DNA of 64,000 nucleotides from Bacillus sp. 123MFChir2 (GCF_000383235.1 NZ_KB910928.1:1-64000), one strand, 5' to 3'. Shown: positions 48,571 to 59,578, numbered from the stretch's first letter. Notes: a model not told the origin generated them from the sequence alone. Translations and numbers: made by a program.

Positions 48571-50897
48571 TTTTTCACTCCTACTAATGCGTGCTCTAGT
48601 ACCTCATCTAAATGAGAGACTGGCACAAACGTAAGGTTTTCCTTTACGCTTTCTGGAATATCTTCTAAATCTCTTTCATTTTCTGCCGGTAAAATAATTT
48701 TCCTTAAACCTGCACGATGTGCGCTCAACGTTTTTTCTTTCAATCCACCAATCGGTAACACGCGACCACGAAGTGTAATTTCACCCGTCATCCCCACTTC
48801 TTTACTAACAGGAATACCTGTTAATGCTGAAATAAGAGCCGTTGCCATCGTAATCCCTGCTGACGGTCCATCTTTTGGTACCGCACCTTCAGGAACATGA
48901 ATATGAATATCATGTTTTTCATGGAAGTCAGGGGCAATATGTAGTTCTTCTGCACGAGAACGAATATAACTAAATGCCGCTTGTGCAGATTCTTTCATCA
49001 CATCTCCAAGTTTTCCTGTTAAAATCAATTTTCCTTTACCCGGGGATACAGATACCTCAATCGCAAGCGTATCTCCGCCAGCTGAAGTATACGCTAAACC
49101 TGTTGCCATCCCTACTTGATCTTTCGTTTCAGCTTGACCATAACGGTATATACGTTTTCCAAGTAATTCGGTAATATTCTTCTCCGTTACAACGACGCGC
49201 TTACGTTCTTCCGTTACAATTATCTTCGCTGTTTTCCGGCAAATCTTCGCAAGCTGACGTTCTAACGTACGAACACCCGCTTCACGCGTATAGTAACGGA
49301 TGATTTCAAGAAGCGCTTCATCGCGCACTTGTAAATTCCCTTTTTTCAATCCATGTTCCTTCAATTGTTTGGACAATAAATGTTCACGGGCAATATGTAC
49401 TTTTTCAAGTTCTGTATAGCCAGCAATAGAAATAATCTCCATGCGGTCAAGAAGCGGACCTGGAATGCTAGCAAGCGTATTAGCAGTTGCAACAAACATC
49501 ACTTTTGATAAATCATACGGCTCTTCAATGTAATGATCACTAAAATTATGATTTTGTTCTGGATCTAATACTTCTAATAATGCCGCTGAAGGATCACCTC
49601 GGAAATCATTGGACATTTTATCAATCTCATCTAATAAAAAGACTGGATTAATTGTTTTTGCCTTTTTCATCCCTTGAATAATGCGGCCTGGCATCGCACC
49701 GACATACGTACGACGATGACCACGAATTTCTGATTCATCACGTACACCGCCAAGTGATACACGAACAAAATTACGATTCACTGATGTCGCAATTGAACGA
49801 GCTAACGATGTTTTCCCAACCCCAGGAGGACCAACTAAACAAAGAATAGGCCCTTTTAACGAATTAGTAAGCTTTTGCACTGCTAAATATTCAAGCACAC
49901 GCTCTTTTACTTTTTCAAGCCCATAATGATCTTCATTTAAAATATTTTCAGCACGTGCAAGATCGATACGATCTTCCGTTGCCTCCGTCCAAGGAAGAGA
50001 TAATAACCAATCAATATAATTACGAATAACACCGCTCTCCGCTGAACTTACCGGCAATTTCTCATAACGATCTAGCTCTTTTAATGCTGCCTTCATCGTT
50101 TCTTCTGGCATTCCTGATTCTTCAATCTTTTCGCGAAGCTCTTCTACTTCGCCGCCTTTTCCTTCTTTATCACCAAGCTCTTTTTGAATAGCTTTCATTT
50201 GTTCACGTAAGAAGTACTCTTTTTGTGTACGTTCCATAGAACGTTTTACTTGTTGACCAATTTTCTTTTCTAAGTTTAATAACTCTTTTTCATCTTGAAT
50301 AAAAGAAATAAGTGTATGTAATCGTTCTTTCGCTGCTGTGATTTCTAAAATTTGTTGCTTTTGCTTCATTTTGAGCGGCAAATGAGATGATACGAGATCA
50401 GCTAATCGGCCCGGCTCCTCAACATCAACAACTGTCGCAAACGTTTCACTTGAAATTTTCTTAGACAGCTTAATATACTGCTCAAAATACTCAATTAATG
50501 TACGCATAAGCGCCTTTTCTTCTAAATCGCCTTCTTCTTCTTCACTTAACATGTGGACATTAGCTGTAATTACATCATCTTCTTCAATGAACTCTGTCAT
50601 TTCTACTCTATGTAAACCTTCAACAAGGATACGCATCGTCCCATTTGGCAATTTAAGCATTTGTTTCACTTTTGCTAACGTACCTACTTTATAAACATCA
50701 TCTTCTTTTGGATCATCGATATTCACGTCTTTTTGCATTGCTAAAAAAATTACATTTTCATCCATAGCCGCCTGCTCAAGTGCTTTAATCGATTTATCAC
50801 GTCCTACATCAAGATGCAGAACCATCGTCGGATATACGAGAACGCCTCTTAATGGTAGGAGGGGCACGATTCTTTCGTTTACATTCATATTAGACAT
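48567..50897 (-). CDS. lonA: ATP-dependent protease LonA
   Basis: Cytosolic AAA+ serine protease degrading damaged and regulatory proteins. 776 residues: N-terminal substrate domain (1-200) and coiled coil, AAA+ domain ([12 protein letters not shown] about 355, sensor motifs) and C-terminal protease with Ser in [15 protein letters not shown] and Lys in [11 protein letters not shown] (catalytic dyad). 203 bp separate it from lonB upstream; a terminator lies in that gap, so it probably has its own promoter. Confidence 0.97.
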   Translation of the reverse strand: MSNMNVNERIVPLLPLRGVLVYPTMVLHLDVGRDKSIKALEQAAMDENVIFLAMQKDVNIDDPKEDDVYKVGTLAKVKQMLKLPNGTMRILVEGLHRVEMTEFIEEDDVITANVHMLSEEEEGDLEEKALMRTLIEYFEQYIKLSKKISSETFATVVDVEEPGRLADLVSSHLPLKMKQKQQILEITAAKERLHTLISFIQDEKELLNLEKKIGQQVKRSMERTQKEYFLREQMKAIQKELGDKEGKGGEVEELREKIEESGMPEETMKAALKELDRYEKLPVSSAESGVIRNYIDWLLSLPWTEATEDRIDLARAENILNEDHYGLEKVKERVLEYLAVQKLTNSLKGPILCLVGPPGVGKTSLARSIATSVNRNFVRVSLGGVRDESEIRGHRRTYVGAMPGRIIQGMKKAKTINPVFLLDEIDKMSNDFRGDPSAALLEVLDPEQNHNFSDHYIEEPYDLSKVMFVATANTLASIPGPLLDRMEIISIAGYTELEKVHIAREHLLSKQLKEHGLKKGNLQVRDEALLEIIRYYTREAGVRTLERQLAKICRKTAKIIVTEERKRVVVTEKNITELLGKRIYRYGQAETKDQVGMATGLAYTSAGGDTLAIEVSVSPGKGKLILTGKLGDVMKESAQAAFSYIRSRAEELHIAPDFHEKHDIHIHVPEGAVPKDGPSAGITMATALISALTGIPVSKEVGMTGEITLRGRVLPIGGLKEKTLSAHRAGLRKIILPAENERDLEDIPESVKENLTFVPVSHLDEVLEHALVGVKK

Positions 50898-50989
50898 AGC
50901 ACCTCCATAAATATCTTTGTTTCCCTATTTTATATTACAATAAAGCCTTATGCAATCGCAGAGACTTAATACATTGTTTCCCGTTCAAG

Positions 50990-51033
50990 AAAAAGGACTT
51001 CGCTTAAGCATATAACGACTTTAGCGAAGTCTA
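50990..51033 (-). terminator. Terminator after lonB
   Basis: GACTTCGCTAAAG and CTTAAGCGAAGTC form an interrupted stem ending in five T on the minus strand, in the lonB-lonA gap. Confidence 0.75.
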
Positions 51034-51100
51034 AAATATTCGAGTGATTTAACTTTCTTCTTAACGAAAACTGCTCCATTTAATCTGCTAACACTTTTCT

Positions 51101-52777
51101 TCAAACCGATTGTGCATCATCTTCCTCGAAAGAAAGCAGCGTATCGTCTGTTCGCTCTATTTTCTCTTGTATACACGCTAATGCAAATACTTCTTTTAAT
51201 TTTCGGACAGGAACAATTTCAATACCTTTAATTGTGTAAAGAAGAGGCTGCATATTTTCTGCTGGGATAAGCACTTTCTTTGCCCCAGCCTTTTTTGCTG
51301 CTTTTACTTTCGCATAAACGCCGCCGACTGGTTTTATTTCCCCGTGAATACTAATTTCACCGGTCATCGCTACTTCGTTATTGACATACATGCGATGAAC
51401 AGCAGAATATACACCTGTTGCAATTGCGATGCCAGCAGATGGACCATCAATTGGAACACCACCTGGAAAGTTAATATGTATATCATATCCTTCTGGTAAT
51501 AAATCCAAGGAACGAAGGACAGTCACAACATTATCAACAGAACCTTTCGCCATACTTTTACGGCGAATCGATTTTGATTGATTGCCGATACTCTCCTCTT
51601 CAACAATCCCTGTTACCAAAACAGAACCTTTTTCTTTTGCCGGAATTGCTGTTACTTCCATTTCGAGTAGCGCTCCTGTATTTGGCCCATATACAGCCAG
51701 TCCATTTACAAGACCAATTCTCGGAATTGGATATATATGTTTTTCGTATTTGGGCGTCAGTTGACTTGAATGAATCACCCATTCAATATCTTCATCTTTT
51801 ATAGAAGAGCGCCCTTCGTTAATCGCCATTCCAGCAGAGATTTGTACAAGGTTAATGGCTTCTCTTCCATTTCGTGCGTACATTCCAATCATTTCTACGC
51901 CTTGTTTCCCAATCTCCATACCTACCTTTTCAGCCGCATTTTTAGCTACCTCTTCAATCTCTTCTGTATCTAACTCACGAAAAAAGACTTCTAAACAACG
52001 TGAGCGAATTGCTGGAGGAATTTCCTCCGGTGAACGTGTTGTTGCGCCAACAAGACGGAAATCAGCTGGTAAGCCCTTTTGGAAAATATCGTGTATATAC
52101 GTTGGAATAAAGGAATTTTCCTCACTATAATATGCACTTTCCAAAAACACTTTGCGGTCCTCCAGCACTTTTAACATTTTATTCATTTGAATTGGATGAA
52201 GCTCTCCAATCTCATCAATAAATAAAATACCTCCATGTGCATCTGTGACCGCTCCTTTTTTCGGTTGAGGGATACCTGCCTGTCCCATCGCACCGGCCCC
52301 TTGATAAATCGGGTCATGAACAGAACCAATTAACGGATCAGCAATCCCTCGTTCATCAAACCGAGCTGTTGTAGCATCAAGTTCAATAAATGTTGCATTC
52401 ATACGAAACGGAGACTTCATATTTTTCTTTGCTTCTTCTAATACGAGCCGAGCTGCTGCTGTTTTTCCAACTCCTGGCGGACCATATATAATAACATGCT
52501 GTGGATTTGGTCCACATAAAGCTGCCTTTAATGATTTAATACCATCTTCTTGCCCAACAATATCGGCAAATGACGCCGGACGAACCTTTTCAGCCAGCGG
52601 TTCTGTTAAAGAAATTTCCCGCATTTTTCGAAGTTGCTCTAGCTCTTTCTTTGATTCTCTATCGATCGAAACTTTTTGCGTTCGCTGGTTTCGAAGTAAA
52701 TGCCAAAAATATAATCCGACAATTACACCAAAGACTAGTTGAACGATTAAAAAAATATTTGTCCAGCTCATATTCAT
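51101..52777 (-). CDS. lonB: Lon-like protease LonB (sporulation-associated)
   Basis: Membrane-linked Lon paralogue active in the forespore in B. subtilis. 558 residues: one N-terminal membrane helix (about 6-25), then AAA+ ([29 protein letters not shown]) and the Lon protease domain with Ser in PIDGPSAGIAIATG and Lys in VGGVYAKVKAAKK. It lacks the long LonA N-domain. TTTCCTCCC on the plus strand shows a GGGAGGAAA site before the ATG. Confidence 0.95.
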   Translation of the reverse strand: MNMSWTNIFLIVQLVFGVIVGLYFWHLLRNQRTQKVSIDRESKKELEQLRKMREISLTEPLAEKVRPASFADIVGQEDGIKSLKAALCGPNPQHVIIYGPPGVGKTAAARLVLEEAKKNMKSPFRMNATFIELDATTARFDERGIADPLIGSVHDPIYQGAGAMGQAGIPQPKKGAVTDAHGGILFIDEIGELHPIQMNKMLKVLEDRKVFLESAYYSEENSFIPTYIHDIFQKGLPADFRLVGATTRSPEEIPPAIRSRCLEVFFRELDTEEIEEVAKNAAEKVGMEIGKQGVEMIGMYARNGREAINLVQISAGMAINEGRSSIKDEDIEWVIHSSQLTPKYEKHIYPIPRIGLVNGLAVYGPNTGALLEMEVTAIPAKEKGSVLVTGIVEEESIGNQSKSIRRKSMAKGSVDNVVTVLRSLDLLPEGYDIHINFPGGVPIDGPSAGIAIATGVYSAVHRMYVNNEVAMTGEISIHGEIKPVGGVYAKVKAAKKAGAKKVLIPAENMQPLLYTIKGIEIVPVRKLKEVFALACIQEKIERTDDTLLSFEEDDAQSV

Positions 52778-52839
52778 TTCCTCCCGCTATGTTTTACTCT
52801 TCAGTATCCCCTGGGAAGAAACACGCTAAACATAAGAAG

Positions 52840-52921
52840 AAACAGCAATTATATAATTGCTGTTTCTATCGTTTATATTCCACTTCATAAATAATGGGGG
52901 CCAAAGCCCCCATTATTCAAA
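52840..52921 (-). terminator. Two hairpins after clpX
   Basis: AATAATGGGGGC/GCCCCCATTATT lies next to the clpX stop and AGAAACAGCAATTA/TAATTGCTGTTTCT is about 30 bp further on. The second ends in a T-rich tract and is the likely terminator. Confidence 0.75.
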
Positions 52922-52926
52922 ACACT

Positions 52927-54192
52927 TTATGCGGATGTTTTTGTATCTTGCTCAAGTACAGTACCATCTTGCAGCACTAATTTTGGCGCAGCATTTTCTG
53001 CTACTGTTTCTTTTGAAATCACACATTTTTCAATGTCTTTACGAGATGGAAGTTCGAACATCACATCTAGCATTAAACCTTCAATGATAGAACGAAGTCC
53101 ACGTGCACCTGTTTTACGTTCAATTGCTTTTTTAGCAATTTCAACAAGTGCTTCGTCTTCAAACTCTAATTGAACATCATCAAGCTCCAATAACTTTTGG
53201 AATTGCTTCACAAGCGCATTTTTCGGCTTTGTTAAGATGTCAACAAGAGCACCTTCATCAAGTGGCTCTAAGTTCGCAATAACTGGAAGACGACCAATAA
53301 ATTCTGGAATTAATCCGAATTTCAATAAATCTTCTGGCAATACATGCGATAAAACATGCTTTTCTGTTACATCAGCATTTTTCTTCTCAGAACCGAAACC
53401 AATCACTTTTTCACCAAGACGGCGTTTAATGATTGGTTCAATACCATCAAATGCACCACCGCAAATGAATAAAATGTTTGTTGTATCAATTTGAATAAAC
53501 TCTTGATGTGGATGCTTACGACCACCTTGTGGCGGAACGCTCGCTACAGTTCCTTCTAAAATTTTAAGAAGTGCCTGTTGCACACCCTCACCAGATACAT
53601 CACGCGTAATTGACGGATTTTCTGACTTACGAGCCACTTTATCAATCTCGTCAATATAAATGATTCCTTTTTCTGCTTTCTCTACATCATAATCAGCTGC
53701 TTGAATAAGTTTTAATAAGATGTTTTCTACATCTTCACCTACATATCCAGCTTCCGTTAAAGATGTTGCATCAGCAATTGCAAATGGAACATTTAAAATA
53801 CGCGCTAATGTTTGAGCTAATAACGTTTTACCGCTACCTGTTGGCCCAATTAAAGAAATATTACTTTTCGCTAATTCTACATCATCAATTTTGCTGCTAG
53901 AATTAATGCGCTTGTAATGATTATATACCGCTACCGCTAATGCTTTCTTCGCTTGATCTTGTCCGATTACGTATTCATCTAAAATTTCACGAATTTCTAC
54001 CGGCTTCGGTACATCTTTGAATTCTACTTCTTCATCTTTTGCAAGCTCCTCTTGCACGATTTCTGTGCAAAGTTCTATACACTCATCACAAATGTATACC
54101 CCAGGACCTGCCACAAGTTTTCGAACTTGCGTTTGTGTTTTACCACAGAAAGAACATTTTAATTGTCCTTTTTCATCATTAAATTTAAACAT
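52927..54192 (-). CDS. clpX: ClpX ATPase subunit of ClpXP
   Basis: AAA+ unfoldase feeding ClpP. Zinc-binding N-domain with four cysteines (CSFCG at 12-16 and CDECIELC at about 35-42), Walker [13 protein letters not shown], Walker [11 protein letters not shown], and the IGF loop (VIGFGSEKK) that docks to ClpP. The frame extends 25 codons upstream, but the family starts [17 protein letters not shown], which places the ATG at 54192 (421 residues) after AAGGGG. Confidence 0.97.
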   Translation of the reverse strand: MFKFNDEKGQLKCSFCGKTQTQVRKLVAGPGVYICDECIELCTEIVQEELAKDEEVEFKDVPKPVEIREILDEYVIGQDQAKKALAVAVYNHYKRINSSSKIDDVELAKSNISLIGPTGSGKTLLAQTLARILNVPFAIADATSLTEAGYVGEDVENILLKLIQAADYDVEKAEKGIIYIDEIDKVARKSENPSITRDVSGEGVQQALLKILEGTVASVPPQGGRKHPHQEFIQIDTTNILFICGGAFDGIEPIIKRRLGEKVIGFGSEKKNADVTEKHVLSHVLPEDLLKFGLIPEFIGRLPVIANLEPLDEGALVDILTKPKNALVKQFQKLLELDDVQLEFEDEALVEIAKKAIERKTGARGLRSIIEGLMLDVMFELPSRKDIEKCVISKETVAENAAPKLVLQDGTVLEQDTKTSA

Positions 54193-54417
54193 ATTTTCAC
54201 ACCCCTTACAAAGTGCTAAAACCTTGCCTTCGTATGTACACGATAAATGTATCGTATGTAAATACATATTATGTCACTACGTGGCGAGAAATACAAATAA
54301 TATGGTTAGTTATGTACAAATAAAAAATTTTTAAAACTTTTGAAATATGTATATTCGACTTTCGAAGAATCATTTCCTTCTTCATAACAAAATGTTTTAC
54401 AAATATATTTATATTTA

Positions 54418-54456
54418 TAAAACAAGGCACGAGCAATGTCGTGCCTTGTTATTTTA
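54418..54456 (-). terminator. Terminator after tig
   Basis: ACAAGGCACGACATTGCTCGTGCCTTGT (54424-54451) is a strong hairpin with a T-rich end, next to the tig stop. Confidence 0.85.
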
Positions 54457-55740
54457 TTATGCAGTCTTGCTGTTATCTACTAAGAAATCTACTGCTTTAC
54501 GAACTTGAAGTTCTTCTTTTACACCTTCAACATTACCAAGAGCTTGTTTCACAGCGTCTACTGGCATGTTGTACATTTCAGCCATTTTTTCAACTTCTGC
54601 ATTTACTTCTTCATCTGTTGCTTCAATTTTTTCAGCTTCGATGATAGCTTCAAGAACAAGGTTAGTTGTTACGCGTTTTGCAGCGTCTTCTTTCATTTGT
54701 CCTTTTAATTTCTCTTCATCAGTACCTGTGAATTGGTAGTAAAGTTCTAAGTTCATACCTTGGTAGCTTAAGCGTTGCTCGAATTCACGAACCATACGAT
54801 CTAACTCAGTTTCGATCATAGCTTCTGGAATGTCAATTTCTGCATTTGCAGCAGCTTTTTCTACTACTTCGTCACGAACTTTGTGTTCAGCTTCTTGCTT
54901 TTTGCTTACTTCTAAGTTTTCACGAATTTTTGCTTTTAACTCATCAAGAGTTGCAACTTCTTCGTTTGCATCTTTCGCGAACTCGTCATCTAAAGCAGGA
55001 AGTTCTTTCACTTTAATTTCATGAACTGTTACTTTAAATGTTGCTGGTTTACCAGCTAGTTCAGCTGCATGGTATTCTTCTGGGAATGATACTTCCACTT
55101 CTTTTTGTTCGCCAGCTTTTAGACCAACTAATTGCTCTTCAAATCCTGGGATGAATGTGTTAGAACCGATTGCTAAAGAGTAGTTTTCGCCTTTTCCACC
55201 TTCGAATGCTTCTCCATCAACGAAACCTTCGAAGTCGATTACAGCTGTATCACCGTTTTCAACAGTGCCATCTTCTTTCACTACAAGCTCAGCTTGACGC
55301 TCTTGTAAAGATGTTAATTCGTTCTCTACATCTTCGTCAGTTACAGTAGCATCTTCTTTTTCTACTGTTAAGCCTTTGTATTCGCCTAATTTCACTTCAG
55401 GTTTTACAGTAACTTTTGCAGTGAAAATTAAGTTTTGACCTTTTTCGAATTTCTCGATGTCGATTTCAGGATGAGCAACTGGGAAGATACCAGTTTCATC
55501 GATTGCTTCTCCGTATGCTTTTGGTAAGATGATATCTAAAGCATCTTGGTATAAAGATTCTACACCGAAACGTTGTTCGAATAGAGGACGAGGCATTTTT
55601 CCTTTACGGAAGCCCGGTACGTTAATCGTTTGTACTACTTTTTTGAACGCAGCGTCTAAAGAGTTGTTTACTTCTTTCACATCAACTTCGATTGTTAAAA
55701 CGCCAACGTTACCTTCTAATTTTTCCCATTTTGCAGTCAT
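54457..55740 (-). CDS. tig: Trigger factor
   Basis: Ribosome-associated chaperone and peptidyl-prolyl isomerase. 427 residues: N-terminal ribosome-binding domain with the GFRKGKMPR signature (about 43-51), an FKBP-type PPIase domain (about 150-245, [19 protein letters not shown]) and a C-terminal helical chaperone domain. First of the tig gene region; clpX follows, separated by a terminator. Confidence 0.98.
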   Translation of the reverse strand: MTAKWEKLEGNVGVLTIEVDVKEVNNSLDAAFKKVVQTINVPGFRKGKMPRPLFEQRFGVESLYQDALDIILPKAYGEAIDETGIFPVAHPEIDIEKFEKGQNLIFTAKVTVKPEVKLGEYKGLTVEKEDATVTDEDVENELTSLQERQAELVVKEDGTVENGDTAVIDFEGFVDGEAFEGGKGENYSLAIGSNTFIPGFEEQLVGLKAGEQKEVEVSFPEEYHAAELAGKPATFKVTVHEIKVKELPALDDEFAKDANEEVATLDELKAKIRENLEVSKKQEAEHKVRDEVVEKAAANAEIDIPEAMIETELDRMVREFEQRLSYQGMNLELYYQFTGTDEEKLKGQMKEDAAKRVTTNLVLEAIIEAEKIEATDEEVNAEVEKMAEMYNMPVDAVKQALGNVEGVKEELQVRKAVDFLVDNSKTA

Positions 55741-55989
55741 TTATTCTTTCCCTCCAACTGTAATAATGTATGCACATACCTTTAGAGATTGAGGCTTTGG
55801 ACACACTTCTCAATCTACTATTTGTCGAAAAGACAAATGCGGTATATTTTGTTCGAGAATAATATGAAACATATAAGTAAGAGAATATTTGTTTCTATTC
55901 TCTTATAACAAGGCAGATTTAAGCCTTTTGCAACCCTTACATTATAACATAGAATACTCTCGTTTCAATAACTGAAACATTCTTTTTCA

Positions 55990-56997
55990 TTATACTGGCA
56001 TAAATCCTTCTTTCTCAATACGTAAAAACCACTGATATGCAATATGATATTCTTCCAGGGTAATACCATACTCACGAAGAAGTTCCTCTTCATGAATTGA
56101 CATTCCAAAGCGTTTCCTTCCAACTCTCTCTAAAACAGCTGCCCATAATTCATCTTTGTCTGTTAATAGAGGAAACGGGAAAAGACTTGCCTGCATTTCT
56201 TTCCAATATGTAATAATTGCCCCATACATCGATGGATTATCATGTTCTAATCTCTCAGACAATATATGTAACACTTTTCCTGTATCATATTGATTATAAG
56301 CCAAATTAGCCGGTATAACTGTTATTGTCTCACCAAACTTTTCTATATCTACCTTCTCTTGTATTCCAAAGTCCATTAATATGTATAAGATAGAAGTTTT
56401 AATATACGGGTGTTTCGTTTCATCTACTAAAAATGTACGCAAAGTCGGCAACGCCTTCTCGACATGTTTAGTGGCAAGACGATTCACCGCGCGCAGTTGC
56501 TCCCCGTAGTCACCAGTCAGCAAAGCATCCGCAAACGCAGGTTCATCAAAAGATAAACTGTCATCTATCTCCACTACTGCTTCTTCACTCTCGAGCATAC
56601 CCTTTGCAAACAAGGCAAGTTGTGCTAATTTTTCCTTTTGTTCTACTGTTATTTCTTTCGTTTGCAAAACAGACTGAACCGTTTCAATAATATCTTCATA
56701 ATCATTTGTTTGTACTAAAATCGTAATATATGTTTCAAGAATATCTTGAAATAAAAACTCCCCTGTTTCAAGCAATTGCTCACATCGCTCTTTCGCTTCT
56801 TTCATTTCCTTTAATTCTAGCAAACAAATAACTGAAGCTAACTCTGATTGCTCTGTCTGTGCTCCGTATTGGCGCAACATTTCGAAGTTTTTTAACGCAT
56901 CTTCAAACCGACGCTCACGCAATGCAATAAATCCTTCATCGGTAAATCGCACTGACAATTGCGGAAACAATACGACCGTACTTTCTTTTTTATCCAT
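55990..56997 (-). CDS. ysoA: TPR-repeat protein YsoA
   Basis: 335-residue soluble protein of unknown function. N-terminal TPR-like repeats (about 25-140; FIALRERRFEDALKNFEMLR, ELKEMKEAKERCEQLLETG) and a more HEAT-like middle (about 180-260). Same position (beside tig) and length as B. subtilis YsoA. The alpha-solenoid layout suggests protein binding. No promoter identified. Confidence 0.87.
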   Translation of the reverse strand: MDKKESTVVLFPQLSVRFTDEGFIALRERRFEDALKNFEMLRQYGAQTEQSELASVICLLELKEMKEAKERCEQLLETGEFLFQDILETYITILVQTNDYEDIIETVQSVLQTKEITVEQKEKLAQLALFAKGMLESEEAVVEIDDSLSFDEPAFADALLTGDYGEQLRAVNRLATKHVEKALPTLRTFLVDETKHPYIKTSILYILMDFGIQEKVDIEKFGETITVIPANLAYNQYDTGKVLHILSERLEHDNPSMYGAIITYWKEMQASLFPFPLLTDKDELWAAVLERVGRKRFGMSIHEEELLREYGITLEEYHIAYQWFLRIEKEGFMPV

Positions 56998-57173
56998 ACG
57001 CTCGCCTCTTTTTTTAGATTTTCAATACACTTTAAAGTTAATATAACAAATGACTGTTCGGAACACAATAATTGCAATCTGTTCATTCTTATTGTGAAAA
57101 TCTCAATTTCTGTTATACAAAAATCAAATACATCAGCGGAAAATACGAAAGTAGAAATTCCATGAAGAAATAA

Positions 57174-57210
57174 AATAAAAAACTCTCTGCTGCCGATGCG
57201 GAGAGTCTAC
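57174..57210 (-). terminator. Terminator after the small membrane-protein gene
   Basis: GACTCTCCGCATCGGCAGCAGAGAGTTTTTT at 57178-57208 folds as ACTCTC..GC / GC..GAGAGT with six T following. It belongs to the minus-strand pair at 57207-57583. Confidence 0.8.
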
Positions 57211-57455
57211 TGGAAAGCTTTTATAATAGTAGGATATATAAAGAGGGTTATAATTTGAAGAACAATAAACGTCATCACAATAATGCTAAAAAAGAACATA
57301 AGCTTACTACGTTTCATCAACAACATAATAATGATGATTGTCCCGATGATTAAACAGATGAAAAGTATACTTACACTCGAGCTTAATAATCCACTTGGAA
57401 ACATGAATAATAAGATTACACTACAAACGCCAATCATTCCTAATAGCCATTCCAT
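57207..57455 (-). CDS. Small membrane protein of unknown function (82 aa)
   Basis: Very hydrophobic: about three membrane helices (residues 3-20, 26-47 and 53-75) joined by a short basic turn (MKRSKL). AAGGGG precedes the ATG and a terminator follows the stop. It lies 23 bp after a 34-codon gene on the same strand, so the two probably share a transcript. I do not recognise the family. Confidence 0.65.
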   Translation of the reverse strand: MEWLLGMIGVCSVILLFMFPSGLLSSSVSILFICLIIGTIIIIMLLMKRSKLMFFFSIIVMTFIVLQIITLFIYPTIIKAFQ

Positions 57456-57478
57456 TCTCTGTCCCCTTAAATCTTTAT

Positions 57479-57583
57479 TTATGCGATTAACTGTTTTACA
57501 ACCTCGATCATATCAGTCAATTTGTCATACGCAACAACTCCAAAAGCAATTGTTAATGCCGCTACAGCTAATCCTTTCATCAT
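57479..57583 (-). CDS. Very small hydrophobic peptide (34 aa)
   Basis: Begins MMKGLAVAALTIAFGVVAY, one membrane-spanning or signal-like segment, then a short amphipathic tail (DKLTDMIEVVKQLIA). GAGGAGGAAAAA upstream is a near-optimal ribosome-binding site. Stop is TAA at 57479. Below usual annotation length, so easily missed. With the 82-codon gene it forms a two-gene unit ending in a terminator. Function unknown; a membrane microprotein is an inference from composition. Confidence 0.65.
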   Translation of the reverse strand: MMKGLAVAALTIAFGVVAYDKLTDMIEVVKQLIA

Positions 57584-57702
57584 TTTTTCCTCCTCGATTC
57601 GTCTTTGTTACCTTTATTATAAAATATTTAGAAATAGTTAACATCGAACAACCTTACATGTACCTTACAGAATTGTAAGATATCTCAAAAATTATTTCTC
57701 TC

Positions 57703-57708
57703 ATGTTA
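57703..57708 (+). promoter_or_regulatory. Extended -10 promoter of yvbH
   Basis: A TATAAT sits in the context TGTTATAATAC about 55 bp before the yvbH start. The TG is directly adjacent to the TTATAAT stretch. The -35 (TTGTAAGAT region) is weak. Confidence 0.45.
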
Positions 57709-57759
57709 TAATACTTTTGAAATAATTTAGAAATTTCAAAACGAAAGAAGGATGATATT

Positions 57760-58374
57760 ATGTTCAAAAAAGTCGCAGCTGACATGCTTGGTTTAAGTGA
57801 TATTGGATCCGTTATTACTCCTGCCGATTACGATAAAGTAGATGCCGACGATTATGTCATGCATGAAGAAAATGAAAAAATTTATTTTTTAATCAAATCA
57901 AAAACAGACGAGTATTGCTTTACAAATACCGCCCTTATTCACGTTGACGGCACGAGTGCAGTAAGCAAGAAACGTACACTTCGCCGTTATAATTACAACA
58001 CACATAAACTTTCTAATGTCCTGCTTGAAACAGCTGGAACCGTCGATTTGGATGTTGAAATCAAATTTACTATGGGCGGGGAGCATTACTCCATTGATAT
58101 ACATAAAAAACATATTGAAGAAGTGAAAGATTTATATAAAGCACTTCTAAAAATCGCTGAAATTACTCACGAAAATGACATCGCGACGCAATACGCTCAT
58201 AAAAGCCTAGAAATGGCATCTTCTACATTAAGTAATGTAAGAAATGCCGAAGTAGATCTTGCAGCACAGTTTAAAGAAATGAATCAAATTGCGTTCAACT
58301 GGCTTGTTGATACAAAGAAACAATACAATATAAAAGATTTTGGGTTTGTGTTTGAGAAGTTTATTAACAACTAA
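57760..58374 (+). CDS. yvbH: PH-domain protein YvbH
   Basis: 204 residues closely resembling B. subtilis YvbH in length and sequence as I remember it. N-terminal bacterial PH domain (about 1-130; DADDYVMHEENEKIYFLIKSKTDEYCFTN, given as two joined segments around DEYCF) and a C-terminal helical YvbH-type oligomerisation segment (about 140-204, ending DFGFVFEKFINN). GAAAGAAGGATG precedes the ATG. Own promoter and terminator. Cellular role unknown; PH folds of this type may mediate oligomerisation or membrane association. Confidence 0.88.
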   Translation: MFKKVAADMLGLSDIGSVITPADYDKVDADDYVMHEENEKIYFLIKSKTDEYCFTNTALIHVDGTSAVSKKRTLRRYNYNTHKLSNVLLETAGTVDLDVEIKFTMGGEHYSIDIHKKHIEEVKDLYKALLKIAEITHENDIATQYAHKSLEMASSTLSNVRNAEVDLAAQFKEMNQIAFNWLVDTKKQYNIKDFGFVFEKFINN

Positions 58375-58383
58375 TGTAGCATT

Positions 58384-58425
58384 CCAAAAAAAGAAAGTAT
58401 CCTTTAAGGACACTTTCTTTTTTTG
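58384..58425 (+). terminator. Terminator after yvbH
   Basis: AAAGAAAGT and ACTTTCTTTTTTT pair across TCCTT/AAGGA, ending in seven T. Confidence 0.85.
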
Positions 58426-58524
58426 CTCTATATCTTTTTGAAGGAAAATCACATGAAACTTAACATATCGATAATCCCTCTATTTATTTACTAGCTATAA
58501 TCATCCTTTATACATTTTGGGTAT

Positions 58525-58704
58525 ATGTTTCAAATTAGTTGGCTTATGTACCAAAATACACTTTACTTCTCTGACGGTTCTTTGAAACAAACAACGCAAT
58601 CTACCCTGCCGTTCTTTCTAGCATTGCCGTTCTATTGGCTGATGCAAAAAAGAATACGTTCAAGAAACAAATAAAAACCTTAGTACCAAAAAATAACTTT
58701 TAAT
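58525..58704 (+). other. Weak 59-codon ORF, possible gene remnant
   Basis: An open frame beginning MFQISWLMYQNTLYFS and ending KTLVPKNNF, with no convincing ribosome-binding site. The second half (SIAVLLADAKKNTFKKQIK) looks protein-like, so this may be a decayed fragment. Apart from it and the GC-rich repeat, I see no gene in 58426-58934. Confidence 0.25.
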
Positions 58705-58751
58705 GAAGAATTGCGGTTCATCACCAAAAGACAGGGGTGACATATAGATAG

Positions 58752-58872
58752 ATGTACACTCCACTCCGAGTGGACGCTTTCCGCGGGCGAGAGCGAGCCT
58801 CCTCGGCAAGCCTGCGGGGTCTCACTTTCCTCGCTATTCCCGCAGGAGTCGCCACTCTCCGTTCCATGTATT
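58752..58872. repeat. GC-rich Bacillaceae interspersed repeat
   Basis: About 120 bp containing CACTCCGAGTGGACGCTTTC and CGCGGGCGAG, then GCCTGCGGGGTCTCA and TCCCGCAGGAGTCGCCACTC. Base composition is far more GC-rich than the flanks and several arms are mutually complementary (CCTGCGGG/CCCGCAGG, GAGTGG/CCACTC). I recall this motif as common in intergenic regions across Bacillaceae. It is distinct from the bcr-type family elsewhere in the window. Confidence 0.65.
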
Positions 58873-58934
58873 GAAAATGATTCACTTTCAAAAAATCAAC
58901 CCCATGTTACGGTGATGAACCAAATTTGCACATT

Positions 58935-59345
58935 TTAATACAAAGATGTATTTTCTTTAATTTCTATATCAAGTTTTCCATTATCATCAATAGATTTTAT
59001 AGTTATTACAGCATTTCCAGAATAACCTTTTTCAAAATATCCAATCACATATTCTGTGTGTAAAATTCCTTTGTTATCTTTATATTGAAGTTTCATTGCA
59101 CCCTCGTCAAAATCCTTATTCGAATTCTCGGTTGGATTTACATTGAGTTTATAAATTTCACCTGCTGCAATTAAGGGTATCTTAATATCCGATTTAATAT
59201 TATCATAAGTCAAATATAAACCCGACACTTCTTTATTTGTTTGATTTTTCACCTTAATATCAAATCCATCTTGCACAAGAACATAGCCCACAAGCCCTAC
59301 AATCCCTATGACCATAACCGTTATTACAACTAAAATTTTTTTCAC
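58935..59345 (-). CDS. Small exported protein of unknown function
   Basis: 136 residues. N-terminal basic start plus one hydrophobic segment (KKILVVITVMVIGIVGLVGYVL), so it is either secreted or anchored with the rest outside; no lipobox cysteine. The remainder looks like a beta-rich domain (FDIKVKNQTNKEVSGLYLTY...) with several DN/DDNGK turns. No family recognised. It stands alone between a GC-rich repeat and the tRNA pair, in a stretch that looks accessory. The codon frame is intact. Confidence 0.7.
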   Translation of the reverse strand: MKKILVVITVMVIGIVGLVGYVLVQDGFDIKVKNQTNKEVSGLYLTYDNIKSDIKIPLIAAGEIYKLNVNPTENSNKDFDEGAMKLQYKDNKGILHTEYVIGYFEKGYSGNAVITIKSIDDNGKLDIEIKENTSLY

Positions 59346-59547
59346 TTATTTATCCCCTCGCGAACTACAAATCTTCCCATTCGATATTTCTACTACTAAA
59401 ATAAATATTCTGTTCATTATTCAAATAACCTGCTTTAATTTTTAACATAATCAAAAGTTAAAGCAGATTACAGATTCCTTTACTACCTTTTCTTTTAACC
59501 AAAATAAAAAAAACTCTCACACCGTTTAAACAAACGATATAAGAGGT

Positions 59548-59578
59548 ATAAAAAAAGAAGTGCACTCATGCACTTCTC
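59548..59578 (-). terminator. Terminator after tRNA-Arg
   Basis: GAAGTGCATGAGTGCACTTC is a perfect hairpin followed by seven T on the minus strand, ten bases after the tRNA-Arg 3' end. Confidence 0.88.

Noticed and set aside
58868-58890. Fur-like palindrome around TGAAAATGATTCACTTTCA
   Set aside because: Poor match to the 7-1-7 Fur box, lies at the end of the GC-rich repeat and has no gene positioned for control.
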